This document shows positions 9,545 to 17,554 of a DNA stretch of 64,000 nt, in pieces (the stretch's first letter is position 1; every line of letters begins with the position of its first letter). Made by a program: the position numbers and the translations under genes. The DNA is from Methylobacillus gramineus (GTDB lineage: Bacteria; Pseudomonadota; Gammaproteobacteria; Burkholderiales; Methylophilaceae), in NCBI RefSeq assembly GCF_020532675.1, contig NZ_JAJAVE010000001.1:1364001-1428000 (forward strand), read 5' to 3'. The notes beneath the pieces were generated by a model. It was not told where the DNA came from and searched no databases. It saw nothing but the letters and a program-made list of their open reading frames with translations.

Positions 9545-10318
9545 ATGCGCTTTGCCTCGCTGGGTAGTGGCAGTGCAGGCAATGGCCTGATTGTCGAAAA
9601 ACATACCACCCGCTTATTGCTTGACTGTGGTTTTGGCCTGCGTGATACCACTATTCGGATCAACCGGCTAGGCTTGGAACCTGAGCAACTGACCGGTATC
9701 CTGGTCACGCATGAGCACGATGACCATACCGCTGGCGTATTCAAACTGGCCAACAAGTATCGCATCCCAATCTGGCTGACCCATGGCACCCTGACCATGA
9801 GCGAGCGCCTGATCCCCAAACAGCGTCACTTTGAGATTCATACGATAGATAGCCACCAGCGCTTCAGTATTGCTGATGTGGAGATACAGCCTTACCCGGT
9901 TCCCCATGATGCACGCGAACCTGTGCAATACCTGTTTGAAGATGGCCAGTACAAACTGGGAGTACTGACAGATACCGGCAGCTCAACGCCGCATATAGAA
10001 ACCATGCTGAATGCCTGTCATGGGTTGATCCTGGAATGCAACCATGATGTTGAAATGTTGAGAAATGGGCCTTATATCTGGTCCCTGAAACAACGGGTAG
10101 GTGGTCGCCTGGGCCATTTGGACAATGCAAGCGCAGCTGCCCTGCTCTCCAGGCTGGATAACAGCAAATTGCAACACATCATTGCCGCCCATCTCAGCGA
10201 GAAAAACAATGCGCCAGAGCTTGCTCGTGCTGCGCTGAGCAGCAGTCTCAATTGTGAAAGTGAATGGATAGGGATTGCAGAACAGGCACAAGGCTTTGGT
10301 TGGCGCCAACTGAGCTAG
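9545..10318 (+). CDS. Metallo-beta-lactamase-fold hydrolase, YycJ/WalJ-like
   Basis: The 257-residue protein opens MRFASLGSGSAGN and carries the metal motif THEHDDH (His56, His58, Asp60, His61) with further ligands in LTDTGS and AAHLSEKNN. This is the WalJ/YycJ subgroup of the MBL fold, some members of which are 5' exonuclease-like. It would bind two metal ions in the cytoplasm. It lies 33 bases after bamC on the same strand and precedes a bidirectional terminator, so it is probably the last gene of the dapA-bamC transcript. Confidence 0.85.
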   Translation: MRFASLGSGSAGNGLIVEKHTTRLLLDCGFGLRDTTIRINRLGLEPEQLTGILVTHEHDDHTAGVFKLANKYRIPIWLTHGTLTMSERLIPKQRHFEIHTIDSHQRFSIADVEIQPYPVPHDAREPVQYLFEDGQYKLGVLTDTGSSTPHIETMLNACHGLILECNHDVEMLRNGPYIWSLKQRVGGRLGHLDNASAAALLSRLDNSKLQHIIAAHLSEKNNAPELARAALSSSLNCESEWIGIAEQAQGFGWRQLS

Positions 10319-10389
10319 TTGATTCACCATGTTCAGCGACTTACGTTAAGAGCAAAGCGCTAACAATACTGCACATAAAATGTAAAAAC

Positions 10390-10415
10390 AAAAAGCCGAC
10401 TTAAAGTCGGCTTTT
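10390..10415. terminator. Bidirectional rho-independent terminator
   Basis: AAAAAGCCGAC (10390-10400) pairs with GTCGGCTTTTT (10405... to 10415) around a short AT loop. Flanking A and T runs serve both the hydrolase gene (+) and the small lipoprotein gene (-), which converge here. Confidence 0.85.
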
Positions 10416-10454
10416 TGCATAGATAATTCAAAGCTGGCCTAAGCCAGCGTTAAA

Positions 10455-10673
10455 TTACTTAGCTTCTTCTGCAGGTGCAGCTGGAGCAGCTTCTTCAGCA
10501 GGAGCTGGAGCAGCTTCTTCAGCAGGTGCAGCTTCAGCTGGGGCTTCAGCAGGTGCTTCAACTGCAGGAGCAGCTTCTTCAACAGCAGGAGCTTCAGCAG
10601 GAGCCTCTTCCTTTTGACCACAAGCAGTCAAAGCAAGTGCGAGCATAGCGGCAAGCAGAGCAGAACGTGTCAT
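10455..10673 (-). CDS. Small Ala/Pro/Glu-rich lipoprotein (72 aa)
   Basis: The first 18 residues form a lipoprotein signal ending in LALALTAC (Cys18). The rest is almost entirely Ala, Pro and Glu with imperfect repeats of the type EEAAPA, followed by EEAK. The mature part is predicted to be disordered and acidic. Another frame of the same stretch is Leu/Lys-rich and is an artefact of the repeat. Comparable repeat-rich lipoproteins occur in many betaproteobacteria with no defined function. A bidirectional terminator follows it. The codon repeats (GCT GAA GAA and similar) make the DNA low in complexity and prone to slippage. Confidence 0.8.
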   Translation of the reverse strand: MTRSALLAAMLALALTACGQKEEAPAEAPAVEEAAPAVEAPAEAPAEAAPAEEAAPAPAEEAAPAAPAEEAK

Positions 10674-10854
10674 TTTTTATCCCTTAAGATGTAGACAATA
10701 ATAAATATTAAACAGTTACGGTAAGCCTTTAACAACCAACCGAGTGCCAAAAATTTTACCAGCTCCCACAAAAAATACCACTGTTTTTTGGCCTAGAAGC
10801 CTTATTTGGCACAAATTCACAGCTTTTTTTCTAAAAACCTCCATGAAGTAGAAC

Positions 10855-11682
10855 TTAATCGACACGGATTCGTAGCTGCGTGCTTTTCCCCGCGCTATAT
10901 TGACCTTGCGAAAGGATCTCCCGGCTCACCTGATCACGCCCTTGCATCACCCCTCCAAGATCAAGCCATTCACCGGGCGCCACTCTCACCACCGTAGATA
11001 ATTCCTCAAAATCTATGAAGCCCCGCTCATTCAGGCGGGCAATACGCGGCGTTACCTCAAGCTCGACCTGACCACCAATAAACTTAGGTCTGACCGCAAA
11101 CCCTGTCGTAATGTCATGAAATTCTGTTGTCTGCTGCAATTGAATATAGCGCTGTGTCAACAGCACCCATTGCTGGGTATAAGGCACAGACTGGCCAACC
11201 CGAATGAATGCACGCTCGCCATCCATCACACTGACAAACTCCTGGCCGCTCCGACTACTCTCATTCTGGCTGCGATTAAGATCAATATTGAATCCAGTGC
11301 CTTCTTGCCGCCTGGGGCCTGGGTGCTCCTGTGAACCATCAATGGTGCCTATCTCCACATTGCCAATACGCCCGCGACCATTCACACCCACTTGACTATC
11401 AGTACTCTGCACATTGTTATCATGGCTGATCGTGATGCGCAGATTGCGACGGGCAGTATCCAACCGTGCCACCATATCTTCTATCGCTTGCATGCGCTCG
11501 GGCGTTGCACGCACAACCAGATGATTATCGATGGCACTGACTGTTCCTTCAGATCCAACCAGCTGCTCTACTGCCGGTATCAGATCCTGCGGAAAGCGGT
11601 GCTGCAAGGTAATCATCTTGAAATCTAGTCCAGCAGCCTCTGCATACGCAGTAAACAGCAGCATGATCAGTAAAAATCGCAT
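10855..11682 (-). CDS. Secretin-like periplasmic/outer-membrane protein (short secretin homologue)
   Basis: The 275-residue protein starts with a signal peptide ending near AYAEAAG. Residues 25-95 resemble the N1/NolW-type ring-building domain (LVGSEGTVSAIDNHLVVRAT), and the C-terminal half (about 145-275) has the alternating beta pattern of the type II/III secretin core: VGQSVPYTQ, GFAVRPKFIGGQVELEVTPRI, ELSTVVRVAPGEWLDLGG. It is far shorter than a pore-forming secretin (about 600 residues), so whether it makes a channel is doubtful. The gene start overlaps the stop of the DUF7931-like gene by one base. No other secretion-system gene is nearby. Confidence 0.75.
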   Translation of the reverse strand: MRFLLIMLLFTAYAEAAGLDFKMITLQHRFPQDLIPAVEQLVGSEGTVSAIDNHLVVRATPERMQAIEDMVARLDTARRNLRITISHDNNVQSTDSQVGVNGRGRIGNVEIGTIDGSQEHPGPRRQEGTGFNIDLNRSQNESSRSGQEFVSVMDGERAFIRVGQSVPYTQQWVLLTQRYIQLQQTTEFHDITTGFAVRPKFIGGQVELEVTPRIARLNERGFIDFEELSTVVRVAPGEWLDLGGVMQGRDQVSREILSQGQYSAGKSTQLRIRVD

Positions 11683-12170
11683 TACAGCCCCAGACGAGTA
11701 AGTGTAAACCTATGAGTAGCAGACTCCAGCAATTCAGCAAAACGCCGAGTGAGTATATGACTGGCATCCAAGTCATTGAAAGCATACTTGAATCTGGCGT
11801 GATCCACATGAAAACGCCGCACATAATGTATGTGATCGGCCACAATAAATGGATCCATTGCCGCCCTGGCCTGGTTCGAAGTCTGGTAAACCATCATGCG
11901 ATGCCCATATTGCTGCATCAATTTGCACAAACGAAAGCATTGCAGCTCAAGATAGCCGGTATCGTGCAGCACCATGGTCAAGGTGGAATGCACATTATTG
12001 GTCAGAAAGTCATGTAATTGCTGATAACGCGCCATACTGGTGTAATTACCAGAGCGTAGATCAATATCAAACATCAGCAGGCTGGACGCCGCACGACCAA
12101 GCATACAATCCAGAGTATGCTCATAATCCATTTCGCCCTGCAAAATCTGATTTTCCGGCAATCCATTCAT
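11682..12170 (-). CDS. Uncharacterised protein, DUF7931-like
   Basis: From ATG 12170 the protein is 162 residues; an in-frame TTG at 12233 would add 21 residues overlapping roxA and has no better ribosome-binding site. There is no signal peptide. Features such as MLGRAASSLLMFDIDLRSG, FLTNNVHSTLTMVLHD and RFHVDHARFKYAFND resemble the phospholipase-D-like DUF7931 domain often found next to or fused to GNAT domains in betaproteobacteria; this is a recollection of family style, not a verified hit. Its position between roxA and the secretin-like gene, overlapping both or nearly so, indicates one operon. Confidence 0.65.
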   Translation of the reverse strand: MNGLPENQILQGEMDYEHTLDCMLGRAASSLLMFDIDLRSGNYTSMARYQQLHDFLTNNVHSTLTMVLHDTGYLELQCFRLCKLMQQYGHRMMVYQTSNQARAAMDPFIVADHIHYVRRFHVDHARFKYAFNDLDASHILTRRFAELLESATHRFTLTRLGL

Positions 12171-12183
12171 ACGGATCCAAGGC

Positions 12184-13368
12184 TCAGGCAAACTGCACGT
12201 AGCCTGCCTGATACCAATCAAGCAATTGTTCAACCAACTCGTTATCGTTCATTAGCACTTCAGTAAAACTGGCGGCTGGCAACTGCCTTTTATCCGCCAG
12301 CTCAACCCACAGTGCATGATGCGCTGGCAATGCCATCAATTGCTCGCCATTGAGGAAGAAATAGTCACCATGGAACAACATCTGGCTTTTACCCGAGAGT
12401 ACTATTCCCTTTTTAATCAGGCGCTGCTTAAAAGACTTGAGGGTAATATTGGCTGGGTTATCAAATACAATGTGCGACTTTGGTTCAGACAGATAGCGCC
12501 CAAGAAACTCTGCAACGTCCTGCGACTCCCAGCGAATTCCATTCAACATGTCTCCGACTTTGTGCAACATATGCGGCTCAATTTCTGCCGGATGTTGCTG
12601 CAATAGCAGATCAGGATCCGCATACATGCCGGTCAACTTGACCTTATCCTGCAAGAAACTGAGGAACTCACTCGCCAGCTCTTGAGCAGACGGTGCCCGG
12701 AAGCCTATGGAGTAGGTCATGCACGCGCCCACGGCTACTCCCCAATGCGCCACATGCGGGGGCAGGTATAACATGTCCCCAGGTTCCAGCACCCACTCTT
12801 GTTCAGCCTGAAAGTTTTTCAGAATACGTAAGGGGGCGTCTTCAATCAGCGTCAGGTCTTTCTGCTCGCTGATACGCCACTGTCGTTTGCCTTCGCCTTG
12901 CAACAGGAATACATCATAGGAATCAAAATGTGCCCCAACACCACCAGCATCTGGTGCAAAGCTCACCATCAAATCATCCAGCCTGGTATGGGGAATAAAA
13001 CTGAACTGTTGCAACAACTGATCCGCCTCAGGCAAATGATGATTTACCCCCTGTACCAGCAACGTCCAATCCTGAGCTGGTAATTTGGCAAAGCGTTTTT
13101 CATCAAAAGGTCCATCTTCTACTTTCCAGCCAGACTTCTTGTGCGAAATCAGACGTGACTGCACATCGCCCTCACAAGCCAGGCCAGCCAATTCATCTGG
13201 ACTGAGCAGGCCATTAAAACCTGGAATGGCTTGCCTGATCAATAGAGGCTTCTTCTGCCAATATTCAGCCAGGAAATGTTCTGCACTAATACCGCCCAGC
13301 AAGGCCAGGGGCTGAGACGGCGGATGATTATGCGCTGAATTATTTTTCATGCATGCATGATATCGCAT
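12184..13368 (-). CDS. roxA: Cupin/JmjC-type 2-oxoglutarate oxygenase, ribosomal protein L16 arginine hydroxylase RoxA (YcfD)
   Basis: The 394-residue frame (or 388 from ATG 13350) has the iron-binding triad of JmjC oxygenases: HFD at residues 147-149 and the distal His208 in PPHVAHWG. The order of a cupin core followed by a C-terminal winged-helix-like domain is that of YcfD/RoxA, which hydroxylates an arginine of ribosomal protein L16 using iron, oxygen and 2-oxoglutarate. Neither start candidate has a strong ribosome-binding site. It heads a minus-strand group with the DUF7931-like and secretin-like genes and is divergent from bcp, with only 61 bases between the starts, so the promoters must overlap. 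Confidence 0.88.
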   Translation of the reverse strand: MRYHACMKNNSAHNHPPSQPLALLGGISAEHFLAEYWQKKPLLIRQAIPGFNGLLSPDELAGLACEGDVQSRLISHKKSGWKVEDGPFDEKRFAKLPAQDWTLLVQGVNHHLPEADQLLQQFSFIPHTRLDDLMVSFAPDAGGVGAHFDSYDVFLLQGEGKRQWRISEQKDLTLIEDAPLRILKNFQAEQEWVLEPGDMLYLPPHVAHWGVAVGACMTYSIGFRAPSAQELASEFLSFLQDKVKLTGMYADPDLLLQQHPAEIEPHMLHKVGDMLNGIRWESQDVAEFLGRYLSEPKSHIVFDNPANITLKSFKQRLIKKGIVLSGKSQMLFHGDYFFLNGEQLMALPAHHALWVELADKRQLPAASFTEVLMNDNELVEQLLDWYQAGYVQFA

Positions 13369-13429
13369 TGCTTACGTCAGATAGAAATTAGGTTAAAATC
13401 CCGATTATTCACTCACTGCAAAGTGCGCC

Positions 13430-13891
13430 ATGTTGCAGCAAAACACGCAAGCCCCTGATTTCACCTTGCCTGATGCGGATATGCAATCCATCAGCTTATC
13501 CGAGCTGCGCGACAGTATTGTCGTATTGTATTTTTACCCCAAGGATGACACCCCTGGCTGCACACTGGAAGCCATAGAGTTCAGCGACCTTGAGGATGAG
13601 TTTGTCAGCCACAACACGATAGTGCTGGGGATCAGCCGCGATGATTGCATCAGCCATGCTGATTTTCGCGACAAACACGGCCTGGCTGTCAGCCTGCTCT
13701 CGGATGTGGATGGCGAAGTCTGCCATCAATATGGCGTATGGCAGGAAAAAGAAAAAGATGGCATCAAGAAGATGGGCATAGTCCGCTCCACATTTGTCAT
13801 CGATACTGCGGGAATGGTACGCTTGGCACAATATGGCGTCACCGCCAAAGGCCACGCCGTCGCAATACTTAATTTTATTAAATCATTTTGA
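13430..13891 (+). CDS. bcp: Thioredoxin-dependent peroxiredoxin (BCP/PrxQ family)
   Basis: The 153-residue protein has the peroxidatic motif TPGCTLEA with Cys44. In E. coli BCP the resolving cysteine is five residues later, but here that position is Ile49. Other cysteines at 73 (DDCISH) and 98 (EVCHQY) remain as possible partners; Cys73 is in the helix region used by some PrxQ enzymes. It reduces hydrogen and organic peroxides in the cytoplasm. The slyD gene starts only 10 bases after its stop, so the two are probably one transcript. Confidence 0.93.
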   Translation: MLQQNTQAPDFTLPDADMQSISLSELRDSIVVLYFYPKDDTPGCTLEAIEFSDLEDEFVSHNTIVLGISRDDCISHADFRDKHGLAVSLLSDVDGEVCHQYGVWQEKEKDGIKKMGIVRSTFVIDTAGMVRLAQYGVTAKGHAVAILNFIKSF

Positions 13892-13901
13892 AGGATTTTT
13901 C

Positions 13902-14381
13902 ATGCAAATCGCCATGAACACTGTTGTCACCATTACCTATGAACTGCGCGATAGCGATGGTAATGTCCTGGAGTCCAGCAAGGATCCAGTCAGTTATTTA
14001 CACGGCGGCTATGACAACATTTTCCCGCGTGTAGAAGAAGAACTGCATGGCAAGTCCAAGGGCGACACCATCGAGCTCACCCTGGAGCCTGCAGATGCTT
14101 TTGGTGACTATGATGAAGAGCTGGTACAGATGGAACCAATCTCCGCATTCCCTAGCCAGGATCTGAAAGTCGGGATGCAGTTTGAAGGCGAAGACGAATC
14201 CGGCGAGGTCATTCTCTATACCATTACCAACATCGAAGATGGCAAGGTAGTGGTGGATGGTAACCATCCCTGGGCTGGCGAACGCGTACTGTTCAAAGCA
14301 TCCGTTAACGATGTACGCTCAGCAGGCAAGGAGGAAGTCGAACACGGCCATGTACATGGTGCAGGTGGTCATCATCACTAA
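13902..14381 (+). CDS. slyD: FKBP-type peptidyl-prolyl isomerase, SlyD-like
   Basis: From ATG 13902 (ribosome-binding site AAGGA at 13891) the protein is 159 residues. The FKBP fold with the inserted-flap chaperone domain is recognisable from YELRDSDGNVLESS, PVSYLHGG and the acidic EPADAFGDYDEEL. The C-terminal tail ends in a short His-rich stretch (HGHVHGAGGHHH) that would bind nickel or other metals, as in SlyD, though it lacks SlyD's many cysteines. It acts as a folding catalyst and chaperone. It is cotranscribed with bcp and ends at a strong terminator. Confidence 0.92.
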   Translation: MQIAMNTVVTITYELRDSDGNVLESSKDPVSYLHGGYDNIFPRVEEELHGKSKGDTIELTLEPADAFGDYDEELVQMEPISAFPSQDLKVGMQFEGEDESGEVILYTITNIEDGKVVVDGNHPWAGERVLFKASVNDVRSAGKEEVEHGHVHGAGGHHH

Positions 14382-14403
14382 GCACTAAGTAGATAATGGC
14401 AAT

Positions 14404-14433
14404 AAAAAAGGCAGCCAGTTGGCTGCCTTTTTT
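14404..14433. terminator. Rho-independent terminator (bidirectional shape)
   Basis: AAAAAAGGCAGCCA pairs with TGGCTGCCTTTTTT around a two-base loop. It closes bcp-slyD and faces the convergent small membrane gene at 14476-14724. Confidence 0.9.
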
Positions 14434-14475
14434 CTATGCACTGCTAGCGACTAAGCGCAAATTCAGCTTACGGCA

Positions 14476-14724
14476 TTATGCGCACGATACGCGATTAACA
14501 CTCTTCTTCGTGCGAGCCTGCTTCCTCTTTGCTAATCGATCATTAATACGTGATTGTCTGGCTGAAAGTGCCCAGCTATAGCTAGTCCAGCCAGCAGAAA
14601 CTGCCAATGCAGAACCACCAGCGATCAACGCACCGGCCATTTCATCGGCAAACCAACCGATCATGGCAACTAAAGTGGAGAACACCACTGGAATGACTAT
14701 CTTGATGAAATACTCGACGACCAT
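14476..14724 (-). CDS. Small membrane protein of unknown function (82 aa)
   Basis: The frame is preceded by AAAAGGAAAAT directly upstream of the ATG, a good ribosome-binding site. Two hydrophobic stretches (about residues 7-23 and 31-50) are joined by an acidic turn (ADE), followed by a strongly basic tail (SARQSRINDRLAKRKQARTKK). The hairpin membrane topology with a cytoplasmic basic tail is an inference. I do not recognise a family. It lies between slyD, which converges on it, and mutS, upstream on the same strand, with 97 bases to mutS. Confidence 0.65.
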   Translation of the reverse strand: MVVEYFIKIVIPVVFSTLVAMIGWFADEMAGALIAGGSALAVSAGWTSYSWALSARQSRINDRLAKRKQARTKKSVNRVSCA

Positions 14725-14820
14725 ATTTTCCTTTTGGGATTAAGTTATTGAAGCGCAACCTTTGATAAAGACTACGGTTCATATTGTCGCAATGAGTTGT
14801 TTCAGAATTATGTCCAATTC

Positions 14821-17394
14821 CTAGCTTAATTTTTTCAATTTGTACAAAACCTCTAGCGCCTGCCTCGGTGTCAGCTCATCCGGGTCTATGGTTTCCAGCT
14901 CAATAACAACGGGATGTAGCAGCTGTTCTGGTTCATTTTGTGCAGCAACAAACATATCACCTTGCCAAGCTGCAGCATTGTTCTGCTGGGCGACTTGGTT
15001 TTGTTCCAGCTGAGCAAGTTTACGCTTGGCCGCATTCACCACTGACCTGGGAATCCCCGCCAGCTGTGCTACCTGCAAACCATAGCTCTGGCTAGCAGGC
15101 CCTTCTTCGACGCTATGCAAAAACACAATGCCGTTACCATGCTCAACAGCATCCAGGTGCACATTCGCCGCCTGCTTGAAGTCCTCGGAAATCCGCGTCA
15201 GTTCAAAATAATGCGTGGCAAATAAGGTATAACTGCGGTTCTTTTCTAGCAGTTGGCGTGCCACCGCCCAGGCAAGAGATAAGCCATCAAAAGTTGAAGT
15301 TCCGCGCCCGATCTCATCCAGTAACACCAGACTATGCTCAGTCGCATTATGGAGGATGTTCGCAGTTTCGGTCATTTCAACCATAAAGGTGGAACGACCT
15401 CCCGCCAAGTCATCCGAAGCGCCTATACGGGTAAAAATACGATCTATGCTCCCTAAGCTAGCAGAGGTTGCGGGAACAAAACAGCCACAATGGGCCAGCA
15501 GCACAATCAAGGCGGTCTGCCGCATATACGTGGACTTACCCCCCATGTTAGGTCCAGTAATCAACAATAACTGCCGATAGGGCGACAATGCAACATCGTT
15601 GGCAATAAAAGGCTGCGCTAACTGCTCCACCACCGGATGCCTGCCACCAATGATGTTCAGCCCTGGCTCGGTAGTAAATTGAGGGGCTACATAATTGAGC
15701 ACATCGGCCCGTTCTGCAAAGGTACTGAGTACATCGAGCTGGGCAACAGCATCTGCGTTCTGCTGCAAGGCAGGAATATGCGGCAATAGACTATCCAGCA
15801 GTTGATCATATAAGCCTTTTTCACGTGCCAGGGCTCGCTCATTAGCCAACAACACTTTATCTTCAAATGCTTTCAGCTCAGGCGTAATAAAACGTTCGGC
15901 ATTTTTTAGCGTCTGGCGGCGGCGATATTCTGCCGGCACGGTATCCGCTTGCGCACGGCTGATCTCAATATAGAAACCATGCACACTGTTGTACTCAACC
16001 TTTAAGTGATGAATACCAGTTCTCGCACGTTCATCAGCTTCGAACTTGAGCAAGAATTCGCCACAATTGGTTTGTATGCCGCGTAATTCATCCAGCTCTG
16101 CATCAAATCCATCGGCAATCACCCCGCCCTCTCGCAACACGGCTGCAGGTTCATCCTTGACCGCTGCCAGCAGCGTTTGCAGCACAAACTGAGGCACTTC
16201 CAGACTCTGCACCAGGGTTTGTAGCAACACTGCCGATTGCTGTTGCAAGTGTTGCTGTAGTAAAGGTAATTGGCGAAGGCTGTCGCGTAAGCCAGATAGA
16301 TCCCTTGGTCGTGCACTTTTCAGGGCAATACGTGCCGTAATGCGCTCTATATCTCCCACGCCACGCAACAGAGGCCTGAGCACGTTATATTGCGTTTTAA
16401 GATTGGCAACAGCGTCATGCCTGGCAAGTATCGCCTGCTGATGCTGCAAGGGATGATGCAGCCAGAACCGCAAGAGCCTCGCCCCCATTGCGGTCTGCGT
16501 CGTATTGAGTAATGAGTACAGTGTAGGAGATGGTTCCCCGCGTAATGTCTGGTCTATTTCCAGGTTGCGCCTGGTAGCAGCATCCAGCTGGATAAACGTG
16601 GTAGCCTGCTCAACAGTCAGGCCATTGATATGTGGCAAAGTGGTACGCTGGGTATGCTTGACGTAATCCAGCAATGCGCCCGCAGCCGCAATGGCAGCTT
16701 GCATATCGCCACAGCCGAAACCATCCAGGTCATAGGTATTGAATTGCTTGGTTAATGACTGAAGAGAGGAATCAATATCAAACTGCCACGGCGCCAAGCG
16801 TTTTTTTGAACATTTGCTAGCTTCAATGGCTGGGTGCGAGAAATCATCTGCATAAAGAATTTCAGCGGGGCTAATGCGTTCCAGCTCCTGCCCCAGCAAG
16901 CCCGGCGCAACCTCGCTGACGACAAACCGACCCGAGGCGAGATTGATGCGCGCAAGACCCAGCACTCCCTCGCCCTTTGCCACCGCTAATAATAAATTAT
17001 CCCGCGTATCATCCAACAATGCAGCATCGGTCAACGTTCCAGGGGTTAATATTCGCGTGACCTGCCTATCAACCGGCCCCTTACTCTTGGCAGGATCCCC
17101 CACCTGCTCACAAATCGCTACCGCTTCCCCGAGCTTGGCAAGCTTGGCCAAATATTGTTCGGCGGCATGGTAGGGTAAACCCGCCATGCGTATAGGCACC
17201 CCATTCGAAGCCCCGCGCTTGGTCAGGGTAATACCTAGCAGGCGGGCTGCTTTCTCAGCATCATCATGAAACAACTCATAAAAATCACCCATGCGATAAA
17301 ACAGCAACATATCGGGGTATTGCGCCTTGATCCCCAAGTATTGGCGCATCATCGGGGTATGCTGTTCAAGAGAAGTGCTGTTGTTTGTGCTCAA
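14821..17394 (-). CDS. mutS: DNA mismatch repair protein MutS
   Basis: At 857 residues it has the full MutS length. The N-terminal mismatch-binding motif (F-x-E; MGDFYELF) lies near residue 38, followed by connector, lever and clamp domains, and the ATPase: Walker [10 protein letters not shown], Walker [11 protein letters not shown] and the FATHYFEL motif. It recognises base mismatches and small loops and recruits MutL. No mutL is in view. The gene stands alone; a strong minus-strand terminator upstream at 17484-17510 separates it from the TonB receptor. Confidence 0.98.
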   Translation of the reverse strand: MSTNNSTSLEQHTPMMRQYLGIKAQYPDMLLFYRMGDFYELFHDDAEKAARLLGITLTKRGASNGVPIRMAGLPYHAAEQYLAKLAKLGEAVAICEQVGDPAKSKGPVDRQVTRILTPGTLTDAALLDDTRDNLLLAVAKGEGVLGLARINLASGRFVVSEVAPGLLGQELERISPAEILYADDFSHPAIEASKCSKKRLAPWQFDIDSSLQSLTKQFNTYDLDGFGCGDMQAAIAAAGALLDYVKHTQRTTLPHINGLTVEQATTFIQLDAATRRNLEIDQTLRGEPSPTLYSLLNTTQTAMGARLLRFWLHHPLQHQQAILARHDAVANLKTQYNVLRPLLRGVGDIERITARIALKSARPRDLSGLRDSLRQLPLLQQHLQQQSAVLLQTLVQSLEVPQFVLQTLLAAVKDEPAAVLREGGVIADGFDAELDELRGIQTNCGEFLLKFEADERARTGIHHLKVEYNSVHGFYIEISRAQADTVPAEYRRRQTLKNAERFITPELKAFEDKVLLANERALAREKGLYDQLLDSLLPHIPALQQNADAVAQLDVLSTFAERADVLNYVAPQFTTEPGLNIIGGRHPVVEQLAQPFIANDVALSPYRQLLLITGPNMGGKSTYMRQTALIVLLAHCGCFVPATSASLGSIDRIFTRIGASDDLAGGRSTFMVEMTETANILHNATEHSLVLLDEIGRGTSTFDGLSLAWAVARQLLEKNRSYTLFATHYFELTRISEDFKQAANVHLDAVEHGNGIVFLHSVEEGPASQSYGLQVAQLAGIPRSVVNAAKRKLAQLEQNQVAQQNNAAAWQGDMFVAAQNEPEQLLHPVVIELETIDPDELTPRQALEVLYKLKKLS

Positions 17395-17483
17395 GTTAAT
17401 TGCCTATCTGCCGCAGCCTTTGGCTGGGTCTACTCATCATTACAATTCAATTATTATAGCCTTGCCCCCAAGATTTTCCGCGC

Positions 17484-17510
17484 AAAAAAACGCCCCTCGA
17501 AAGGGGCGTT
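17484..17510 (-). terminator. Rho-independent terminator of the TonB-dependent receptor gene
   Basis: On the minus strand AACGCCCCT (17510-17502) pairs with AGGGGCGTT (17497-17489) around a four-base loop, followed by a run of seven T (17490-17484). Confidence 0.9.
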
Positions 17511-17554
17511 GGAAAAAACCTGGGAACAAGTCCCAGGGGAAGGATCATCTGATG

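Noticed and set aside
10439-10621. Leu/Lys-rich frame over the small lipoprotein
   Set aside because: It is the shifted reading of the GCTGAAGAA-type repeats; the 10455-10673 frame has a signal peptide and lipobox.
10744-10812. GTGCCAAA/TTTGGCAC inverted repeat upstream of the small lipoprotein
   Set aside because: Arms are 8 bp but 53 bp apart in AT-rich DNA; too weak to interpret.
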